From an uncultured Muribaculaceae bacterium (GTDB lineage: Bacteria > Bacteroidota > Bacteroidia > Bacteroidales > Muribaculaceae), in assembly GCA_910578805.1 (NCBI GenBank), contig CAJTRS010000032.1, positions 1 to 20,158 on the forward strand: a DNA stretch of 20,158 nt, given 5' to 3'. The translations under genes were made by a program, and so were the position numbers. The notes beneath the pieces are model-generated. The model searched no databases and had not been told where the DNA came from. It saw only the letters and a program-made list of their open reading frames with translations. Every line of letters begins with the position of its first letter. The stretch's first letter is position 1. Shown here piece by piece: positions 14,694 to 20,158 of the stretch.

Positions 14694-16286
14694 CTACATA
14701 CCAATTATCATGTAATCTATGTCGGGAGCTTTGCCGCGGGAGGCTATGCGAATGACATTGTGACCAGCCGACAATGGCAGTAAGGTACTGACAACCTCAC
14801 CTTCCGGCTGACCGCCGATGATCAGTTTTTGACTTTTGCCGTTGTTGGCACACACGAGCAGCTCTGCCGGTATGTCGCCGAAAACCTTGAAAGAAACCTT
14901 ATAGTCTCCGTCATTTTCCACCACAACATCATTCCAGATCATGTCGTTTGAGGGTGTAAAGCCCATATTGCGCACCACCATGCCTCCGGAGGCTTCACTG
15001 CGGGGAGCATAGTATGCGGTGCCGATATATTCCGGATTGTAGAGTTCCTGATAGGCGGAAAGAAAAGCATGTTCCGCCTCATAACGTATGCGTTTTAGCC
15101 TGCGCTTCCCGTGGAGGAGATACATTCCTACACCGTGCGGAGGTATCATAGCCGACAGTGAGTCGGTCACAGTGCCGATGTCGCGGCGATTCAATACGTC
15201 GCGCACCGATGCCGGCCCGGCAAGCTGAATCTCTCCGAGGCCTACTGACAGGAGCCTGACCGAATCGGTCGGGTTGTACAGAGCGACCGCTCTGGTGGTA
15301 GAATCAGATCGGACAACGTCTTTCACCAAAACATAAGTGTCACCGTCGGTCTTGACTACATAGGCTTGCAGGCCCAAAGGGTCTTGATTGAGGGCTATAA
15401 GCTCTGGGTTGGTCAGCAGTTTTAGTGTCTCGGGGTGGAGCGTGGTGAGGTCACAACCAATAAGAAGCGGTGATGACATAATGCACCACATGGCGAAATG
15501 CGTACGGTCTTCCTCGCGGCTCATGCCGCGTCCTACCTCAAGCATATCCATGTCATTGTAGTGACCGCCTCCGGCATATGCCGACAGATAGAGGTTTTCG
15601 GCTATAATACCGCGTACTGATTCCCACGTGGGGGTGATGTCGGAAGTGGTGCGCCACGAAGCAGCCACATTTCTGACCCATGTACCCGGAAAAGCCCATC
15701 GGCACACGTTCAGGCGTACATCATCGCGCCCAGTAGCGGCAATGGCACGCGATATTGTCGTGTAGCGTTCGGCCGGATCATAATAATATAACTGCTCATT
15801 CTGTTTGCCGTCGGCTCCGCAGTAGTCAATTTTTATGAAATCGAACCCTAAGTCTCCGAACAGATGGCGGCAGTCATCTACCTCATGTCCGAGCATACCG
15901 ACATTACGGGCTATGGTGTCATTGTCCCAGAAATTACCACACGTATTGGCTCCGGCATCGCTGTATATTCCGGCTTTGAGTCCGAGCGAATGAATATGTT
16001 CAACAGTGTTTCCGAGCCCGTGTGGAAAGCGGGTGGGGTGAAACTTCAGTTGTCCGGTGACTTCATCACGACCGCCGAAAAAACCGTCGTCAATATTGAT
16101 ATGATCATATCCGGCCTCTTTAAGTCCGGTGTGCACAAGCGCATCTGCCTGACGGCATATCAGCGAGTCGGTTATATTCACTCGGTACGTATTCCACGAG
16201 CTCCAGCCCATGGTCGGAGTGTCGAAACCGAGAACTGCCATAGGGCAGGTTAAGGTTATTAATAATATAGCAAATAATCGGTTCAT
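14694..16286 (-). CDS. Exported GH27 alpha-galactosidase with C-terminal CBM6/35-like module
   Basis: Glycoside hydrolase family 27 enzyme of 530 aa that should release alpha-linked galactose, for example from raffinose-type sugars, galactomannan or host glycans. A signal peptide covers about residues 1-20. The barrel starts with TPTMGWSSWNTY (23-34) and NIDDGFF (64-70). The nucleophile is D154 in FIKIDYCG and the acid/base is D216 in WRTTSDI (211-217), by alignment with human alpha-galactosidase D170 and D231. YNDMDMLEVG (243-252) is conserved. A beta-sandwich domain ends near residue 395, and residues about 405-530 resemble a CBM6/CBM35 carbohydrate-binding module (YEAEHA start, IDYMII end). 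Beta-L-arabinopyranosidase activity, known in the same family, is an alternative. No clear promoter box was found in the 120-bp gap upstream. Confidence 0.92.
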   Translation of the reverse strand: MNRLFAILLITLTCPMAVLGFDTPTMGWSSWNTYRVNITDSLICRQADALVHTGLKEAGYDHINIDDGFFGGRDEVTGQLKFHPTRFPHGLGNTVEHIHSLGLKAGIYSDAGANTCGNFWDNDTIARNVGMLGHEVDDCRHLFGDLGFDFIKIDYCGADGKQNEQLYYYDPAERYTTISRAIAATGRDDVRLNVCRWAFPGTWVRNVAASWRTTSDITPTWESVRGIIAENLYLSAYAGGGHYNDMDMLEVGRGMSREEDRTHFAMWCIMSSPLLIGCDLTTLHPETLKLLTNPELIALNQDPLGLQAYVVKTDGDTYVLVKDVVRSDSTTRAVALYNPTDSVRLLSVGLGEIQLAGPASVRDVLNRRDIGTVTDSLSAMIPPHGVGMYLLHGKRRLKRIRYEAEHAFLSAYQELYNPEYIGTAYYAPRSEASGGMVVRNMGFTPSNDMIWNDVVVENDGDYKVSFKVFGDIPAELLVCANNGKSQKLIIGGQPEGEVVSTLLPLSAGHNVIRIASRGKAPDIDYMIIGM

Positions 16287-16406
16287 AGCCTGTAACTAAA
16301 CTGCATCTGATTGTTCATAGCGTCTGTCCCCCGGTCAAATTCCGTCCTGACTGTTTGTTGATTTCTTCTGTAGATCGGGTGCAGTGGTCAATCATCTGTT
16401 CCATCG

Positions 16407-16958
16407 TTATGTTGCTAAATCCACAATAGTCTTTACAAAATCTGATTTGGCTTCCGTGTAACCGTCACGGTTGTTGCGATATTGCTGCAAAAGGCTTAGT
16501 TTCAGCGATTCGTATTCACGGGCAATCGTAGGATTTTCGTTGAGGTAGTCACGGAAACGGATTTCGTCATTGTCGCCGATGGCATGGAAATGGATATGGA
16601 ACACACGTTCGGCATAGCCTTCCGGTGTATATCCTTTGTTGAAACTCATGCGTGTTTCGGAAGAATACATGCAGATGTATCCTGCGGCTTCCATTGCCGC
16701 CTTTACGCATTGCCAATCGGTGTCAGGTGCGATCTCGACAAGAATGTCGATTATCGGCTTGGCCTGAATCGACGGAATCGCCGTGCTGCCGATATGGTTG
16801 ATCGTCGGGGTGTATTCCGACAGTATTGCCGACAATTCATAAATCTCTTCATTTGCCCACTCAGTCCATTGAGGATTATGCGGGGTCAGATATATGGGAA
16901 ACAGTTGCCACAGCTCCTCCAAGGTCAGATGTTTAAGCCCGTTTTTTCTCAATTCCAT
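16407..16958 (-). CDS. GrpB/UPF0157 family protein
   Basis: Protein of 183 aa with the GrpB nucleotidyltransferase-like fold. The signature HIGSTAIPSIQAKPIIDILV lies at 55-74: G-S-T then P-I-I-D, the family's Gly-Ser and Asp pattern. YTPEGYAERVFHIHFH (about 109-124) and the FRDYLNENPTIAREYESLK segment are also typical. Some relatives are fused to or found near CoaE-type kinases, but the function is unknown. It is a lone minus-strand gene with 72 bp before it and 120 bp after it, within a run of small accessory-type genes. Confidence 0.87.
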   Translation of the reverse strand: MELRKNGLKHLTLEELWQLFPIYLTPHNPQWTEWANEEIYELSAILSEYTPTINHIGSTAIPSIQAKPIIDILVEIAPDTDWQCVKAAMEAAGYICMYSSETRMSFNKGYTPEGYAERVFHIHFHAIGDNDEIRFRDYLNENPTIAREYESLKLSLLQQYRNNRDGYTEAKSDFVKTIVDLAT

Positions 16959-17030
16959 TTCAATGTAATTATATTTTTACGCCAATACTGGCTGGCAGAG
17001 TGTTCTGTTTATTGGTCAGTTTGTCGGGTT

Positions 17031-17567
17031 CTATTGAAATGTATGGCATAATTCCAATTTGTATAATGTATGCTCTTTCAGCCTATGGCCGTCAGGTAAT
17101 GAGGGGTGCAGGAAGAAACCCTGATGCTTCATACCTGTTTTTTGCATCACACGTTCTGACCGATGGTTACATACGGCTGTGAATGAATAGATATTATCAA
17201 ACAGTTTGCTCTTGCAAGCGTAATCAATACAGGCTCTTGCCGCCTCGGTAGCATAGCCTTGGTTCCAATGCTCTTTGGCAAACCTCCAGCCAATCTCAAT
17301 TCCGGGAGAGAATTCAGCCTCAAAATCGAAATGATGGAATCCGGTGTAACCGATAAACATATCTGTGCTTTTCAGTTCCACTGCGTAAAGGCCGTATCCG
17401 AAGTTGTTATGTTCATCGACTATGCGATTGTAAAACTGCATTGTCTCATCGTAAGAAAGGCATTTGGGCATGTACTCCATGACTTCTTTGTCGCTATTCA
17501 TTTTAGAAAATGGCGCTAAGTCATCGTTACACCAAGCACGTAAAATCAGTCTATCGGTTTCAATCAT
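17031..17567 (-). CDS. RimJ/RimL-type GNAT acetyltransferase
   Basis: GNAT enzyme of 178 aa starting MIETDRLILRAW, the standard RimJ/RimL N-terminus. The acetyl-CoA site is EIGWRFAKEHWNQGYATEAA (91-110), and NHRSERVMQKTGM (134-146) is the conserved second motif. It is clearly related to the acetyltransferase at 14080-14652 but differs over most of its length. The acceptor is unknown. A -7 box lies about 65 nt upstream. Confidence 0.88.
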   Translation of the reverse strand: MIETDRLILRAWCNDDLAPFSKMNSDKEVMEYMPKCLSYDETMQFYNRIVDEHNNFGYGLYAVELKSTDMFIGYTGFHHFDFEAEFSPGIEIGWRFAKEHWNQGYATEAARACIDYACKSKLFDNIYSFTAVCNHRSERVMQKTGMKHQGFFLHPSLPDGHRLKEHTLYKLELCHTFQ

Positions 17568-17631
17568 ATTAACTGTTTAACCTCTTCGTTTGTGAATGAT
17601 TGTAGGTGTAAAAGCCACAATCGCTGTATCG

Positions 17632-17639
17632 CAAAATTA
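17632..17639 (-). promoter_or_regulatory. -7 box upstream of the RimJ/RimL-type gene
   Basis: TAATTTTG on the minus strand matches TAnnTTTG, 65 nt before the ATG at 17567. No TTTG lies at the right distance, so support is partial. Confidence 0.3.
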
Positions 17640-17842
17640 AGGAAATTTATTGAGAAATTGTATTTCTTGAATTGCATTTTCTGCGGGAGACTGATACGGC
17701 TATAACCCGATATCCCGAAGATGAACTGAAAGTCTATCGCAACAATATTTGGCATTTGTGAGGATTTCGCCGAATCTTGGGCTATGCAAAATTATCGGTT
17801 GCATCGGAGGTAATACTCGTGAAAAATCACGAACTTTGTACA

Positions 17843-18268
17843 ATGAAGGTAGTGCGATGTGATAAAGATGATTACACGACGCTTGTCGGGATATGGGAGC
17901 GGTCGGTCCGTGCCACACACGATTTTCTTACCGAAACAGACCTCATTGAGATAAAAGCAGCCTTGATTCCGGACTATTTCCCGAACGTTGACCTATATGC
18001 TATCGATGACGATGGCCGGATCGTAGGTTTTATAGGGCTATCGGGAATGACGATAGAAATGCTTTTCATTGACAGCGACTGTCGCAATCGGGGCTATGGC
18101 TCTCTACTGATTGATTTTGCTAAGCAGAGAGGAGCGACTAATGTTGATGTAAACGAGCAGAATCCCCCGGCCTTGGATTTCTACCAAGCAAAGGGATTCC
18201 GTATCATCGGCCGCGACGAAACCGATACTTCCGGCCGCCCATACCCCATACTCCACTTATCCTTATAA
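17843..18268 (+). CDS. yjaB: YjaB-like GNAT acetyltransferase
   Basis: GNAT enzyme of 141 aa from the ATG at 17843; upstream in-frame sequence reaches only a TTG at 17777 and does not match the family. It is the only plus-strand gene in the right third of the window. Family features, compared from memory with E. coli YjaB: IWERSVRATHDFL (17-29), MLFIDSDCRNRGYGSLL (73-89) with the acetyl-CoA loop R81-N-R-G-Y-G86, VNEQNPPALDFYQAKGF (103-119) with Y114, and GRDETDTSGRPYPILHL (123-139). The physiological acceptor of this family is not established. It converges with the acetyltransferase at 18423-19040, with a bidirectional hairpin terminator between them. Confidence 0.85.
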   Translation: MKVVRCDKDDYTTLVGIWERSVRATHDFLTETDLIEIKAALIPDYFPNVDLYAIDDDGRIVGFIGLSGMTIEMLFIDSDCRNRGYGSLLIDFAKQRGATNVDVNEQNPPALDFYQAKGFRIIGRDETDTSGRPYPILHLSL

Positions 18269-18382
18269 AAACTCCATAATCGCTCACACCCCGCTCTGAC
18301 AAGTCAGGAAGTAATGTCGATGTTCAATTCAATTATGGAAACTCTCACCCCATGGGTTTATCTCACGGATTATAATCAGAAT

Positions 18383-18416
18383 GCCACCGAGGGAAGATGG
18401 GGCTTCCCTCGGTGGC
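18383..18416. terminator. Bidirectional hairpin terminator between convergent genes
   Basis: Perfect 14-bp stem (18383-18396 with 18403-18416, arm GCCACCGAGGGAAG) and a 6-nt loop. It lies 6 bp past the stop of the minus-strand CAT-like gene and 115 bp past the YjaB-like stop, so it can end both. T tracts are weak on both sides. Confidence 0.7.
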
Positions 18417-18422
18417 TTCCGT

Positions 18423-19040
18423 TTATAAACTAACAATCTCTTTTTGCAATAAGTCGAGGAATCTGGCGGCATGGGCACCGTCCATCTGAGTGTGGTGGAA
18501 CTGAAACGATAATGTCAGTATAGTTTTGAGGAAGCCTTTGCGGTAGCTGCCCCATATCAGGAATGGATTGTTGAATATGCCGCTATACATGCCGACAGCT
18601 CCGTCAATATCGTATTGTGCCAGTGCCGACGTGCCGATTACCATACTGTCAGCAATGTCATGGTTCTCACATGTGTCGGCCACCTGACGGGTGAGGCGCA
18701 GATAATCGGCGTTGAAAACGGCAAGGTCATCTGAAAACGGTATGTCGCATGAACTGACCTCGCCTTCGCTATTGAGCACGATAGTGTTCACCGCTATTGT
18801 GTCATAGCGCATCAGTTTGTCGCCAACCGGAAGCACATAAAACTCCTTGATCGGCGAGGCGGCTCGGCCTATACACCAACACATGAGCATATTGAATTTC
18901 AGACCTCGCCGGCGGCTGATACGGCGCAACCGTGTTACGTCGAGGGTCTTGAAGAGCGTAACCATCGGCATCGGCGCCTTTATCCACATCTCGAAAGCGT
19001 AAGAGCGGGTTGTTTCTTTCGGATTGACTTCTTGCATCAT
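18423..19040 (-). CDS. Chloramphenicol-acetyltransferase-like (CatA-type) O-acetyltransferase
   Basis: CAT-fold acetyltransferase. The ATG at 19040 gives 205 aa, close to the 213-220 aa of true CAT; a TTG at 19055 would add five residues. The catalytic signature QFHHTQMDGAHAARFL corresponds to HHxxxDG of CAT, with the second His (residue 183) as general base and Asp (187) two residues after Gln-Met. A segment YSGIFNNPFLIWGS (about 152-165) aligns with the CAT region that holds the catalytic Ser. The N-terminal half is far from typhimurium-type CAT, so chloramphenicol may not be the substrate; many gut Bacteroidales carry such divergent relatives. It lies 58 bp downstream of an AraC regulator on the same strand, which suggests inducible expression. 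Confidence 0.82.
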   Translation of the reverse strand: MMQEVNPKETTRSYAFEMWIKAPMPMVTLFKTLDVTRLRRISRRRGLKFNMLMCWCIGRAASPIKEFYVLPVGDKLMRYDTIAVNTIVLNSEGEVSSCDIPFSDDLAVFNADYLRLTRQVADTCENHDIADSMVIGTSALAQYDIDGAVGMYSGIFNNPFLIWGSYRKGFLKTILTLSFQFHHTQMDGAHAARFLDLLQKEIVSL

Positions 19041-19052
19041 TGTTTTTTGATG

Positions 19053-19060
19053 CAAAATTA
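19053..19060 (-). promoter_or_regulatory. -7-like box before the CAT-like gene
   Basis: TAATTTTG on the minus strand is a perfect TAnnTTTG, but it sits only 12 nt before the ATG at 19040 and has no good -33 partner. Transcription from here would give an almost leaderless message; co-transcription from the AraC gene is equally possible. Confidence 0.25.
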
Positions 19061-19098
19061 CATCAGGCGCATCAGCCTCGATAGAAGAAAAGGGACAT

Positions 19099-19881
19099 TT
19101 ACACCGGAACGGTATATAAATCGGAGTATGGCGTTTGGTATTCAGCCAGTTGTTTAGGTGTCATGCCACTGAATTGACGGAAGTCGCGGATAAAATGCGA
19201 CTGGTCGGAGTATCCGTTGGCGTATGCGATGTCGGCATAATCGCGTGATCCGAGCTGCATCATTCTCAATGCCTGTTGGAACCTGGCTATGCGTCCATAT
19301 TCTTTCGGGTTTATTCCGACATATTCGCGGAACAGACGCCCGTATTGTTTCCTGCCCAGACAGGCGATTCCGGCAAGATTTTCAACCGAAACAGACGGCG
19401 AGAGGAGCAACGCGGTGAGTGAGGCTCCGATTCTTTCGATGTTCAACGACGAAGTGATTCGATCTATCAGCCATTGTTCTATCACCGATATTGCCGTTTC
19501 GGAATCCGCACAATCAAAAATCCGGTCGGCAAGCAGATTCAGTTGCTTGTTCCCAATATCGTAGCCGGATATTTCCCGATTGTAGAATGCCGACGGTGGA
19601 GTGTCTATGAACATCTTGATGGTGTGAGGATAGAAAACGGCGACAATCATTTCCGTGTCGCCTTCAGATGCAATGTGCGCCGGGAAATTCACCTGCCCGC
19701 TGATAGTGAATCGATCCTGACGGGAAGATGATTCGGGAATGAACAACGGTGTGCGTCTGTGAAAAATCATCTGAGAGCAGCCGATAGGGAATGTCAGGAC
19801 GCTGAAAGGCTCATCGCTTTCCAGCACCCAAAAGTAGCGCACATAAGGTCGCAATTCCTCCTTCGGCTTATAAATTCTCAT
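19099..19881 (-). CDS. AraC-family transcriptional regulator
   Basis: Regulator of 260 aa from the ATG at 19881; a TTG at 19890 would add three residues. Residues about 1-130 form an effector-sensing domain of the DUF6597 kind (start MRIYKPKEELRPYVRYFWVLE, FPIGCSQMIFH at 31-41). The C-terminal AraC DNA-binding region has a first helix-turn-helix near 165-188 (VENLAGIACLGRKQYGRLFR) and the stronger second one at 214-244 (DYADIAYANGYSDQSHFIRD then FSGMTPKQ). It lies 12 bp after the tautomerase gene and 58 bp before the CAT-like gene, all on one strand, so these neighbours are its most likely targets. The ligand is not readable. Confidence 0.9.
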   Translation of the reverse strand: MRIYKPKEELRPYVRYFWVLESDEPFSVLTFPIGCSQMIFHRRTPLFIPESSSRQDRFTISGQVNFPAHIASEGDTEMIVAVFYPHTIKMFIDTPPSAFYNREISGYDIGNKQLNLLADRIFDCADSETAISVIEQWLIDRITSSLNIERIGASLTALLLSPSVSVENLAGIACLGRKQYGRLFREYVGINPKEYGRIARFQQALRMMQLGSRDYADIAYANGYSDQSHFIRDFRQFSGMTPKQLAEYQTPYSDLYTVPV

Positions 19882-19893
19882 AGTCCTCAATAA

Positions 19894-20049
19894 TCAAGAA
19901 AAGTTCTCATCGTGCAACTCCTTGATAGTAACGGTGAATAACTGTGTGGGTATGTTGGTTATTTCGGAAGCTGTGTCTGTAAGCCGTTCAATCAGTTGTT
20001 TTTTCTGTTCAGCGCTCAGTCTGCCGCTTTCGATTGAGATATATGGCAT
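19894..20049 (-). CDS. 4-oxalocrotonate tautomerase family protein, short C-terminus
   Basis: Small tautomerase of 51 aa reading MPYISIESGRLSAEQKKQ, then LIERLTDTASEITNIPTQLF and TVTIKELHDENFS. The catalytic N-terminal proline (P2 after Met removal), the beta strand PYISIE and the pattern TVTIKELxDEN are those of the 4-OT/DmpI family, whose members keto-enol isomerise small dicarbonyl compounds as oligomers. Usual members run about 60-63 aa and continue with a Gly-rich tail after DEN; this one stops two residues after DEN. The physiological substrate is unknown. It lies 2 bp after the YciI-like stop and 12 bp before the AraC ATG, so a shared transcript is likely. Confidence 0.85.
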   Translation of the reverse strand: MPYISIESGRLSAEQKKQLIERLTDTASEITNIPTQLFTVTIKELHDENFS

Positions 20050-20051
20050 AA

Positions 20052-20158
20052 TCAGAATATATTTTTTAGATTGTCATCGCAGAACATTGTCGGAGTAAAC
20101 TCCACAATCTGATAGTCGGCGATGCCGTTGATGTTGAACGGATCTTGTGCTATGATAG
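20052..20158 (-). CDS. YciI-like protein, 3' end only
   Basis: The last 34 codons of a minus-strand gene whose start lies beyond the right edge. The visible protein reads IIAQDPFNINGIADYQIVEF, then TPTMFCDDNLKNIF. The pattern D-P-F, G-I-A-D-Y-x-I-V-E-F is the C-terminal part of YciI-related proteins, a small ferredoxin-like fold of uncertain enzymatic role. It is followed at once by the tautomerase gene. Confidence 0.65.
   Translation of the reverse strand, partial: IIAQDPFNINGIADYQIVEFTPTMFCDDNLKNIF

Noticed and set aside
16287..17030. Integron cassette array with attC sites around the GrpB gene
   Set aside because: Gene types fit, but no paired attC core motifs were found in the gaps at 16287-16406 and 16959-17030, and no integrase is present.
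1..20158. tRNA, rRNA, CRISPR array or insertion sequence
   Set aside because: No cloverleaf-like segment, no regularly spaced repeats and no transposase-like protein were seen by eye on either strand.

Overview
The window looks like chromosomal DNA from a gut member of the Bacteroidales, probably close to Muribaculaceae or Bacteroides; this placement is inferred, not searched. The grounds are: promoter-like elements of the Bacteroidetes type (TTTG, about 20 nt, TAnnTTTG) in front of several genes, start codons with no clear Shine-Dalgarno sequence, and typical gut-commensal content (secreted GH20 and GH27 glycosidases, rubrerythrin, a META lipoprotein, bile-acid-type short-chain dehydrogenases). 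No tRNA, rRNA, CRISPR array, transposase or integrase was found.

Layout. 1-211: 3' flank of a glycosidase, plus a promoter for a leftward gene outside the window. 212-2998 (minus): exported GH20 hexosaminidase and a NarL-type response regulator whose phosphoacceptor Asp is replaced by Glu. 3336-6492 (plus): a probable operon of aminopeptidase P, gamma-carbonic-anhydrase-like protein and a family 2 glycosyltransferase. 6505-11442 (minus): cysteine synthase, rubrerythrin, CNNM/CBS membrane protein, META lipoprotein, and a translationally coupled inositol-monophosphatase/DJ-1 pair. 11591-13236 (plus): two tandem short-chain dehydrogenases, the first strongly resembling 7-alpha-hydroxysteroid dehydrogenase. 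13261-17567 (minus): an accessory-looking run of small genes around a GH27 alpha-galactosidase (SnoaL-like protein, four-helix b-type cytochrome candidate, two RimJ/RimL acetyltransferases, GrpB protein). 17843-18268 (plus): YjaB-like acetyltransferase. 18423-20158 (minus): chloramphenicol-acetyltransferase-like enzyme, AraC regulator, 4-oxalocrotonate tautomerase and the 3' end of a YciI-like gene.

How the genes may work together. The two glycosidases would release GlcNAc/GalNAc and galactose from host or plant glycans in the periplasm or at the surface. Rubrerythrin (peroxide removal) and cysteine synthase (sulfur assimilation) are anaerobe housekeeping genes. The SDR pair could oxidise or reduce two positions of a steroid or other alcohol, and is driven by a promoter that diverges from the phosphatase/DJ-1 operon. 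The right-hand YciI-tautomerase-AraC-acetyltransferase cluster looks like a small-molecule or xenobiotic response unit.

The most interesting leads are the E52 response regulator, the HdhA-like SDR pair, the 29-bp perfect inverted repeat at 9380-9442, the paired 14-residue histidine spacing in the small membrane protein, and the right-hand enzyme/AraC cluster. No single locus here is clearly a wholly new system.
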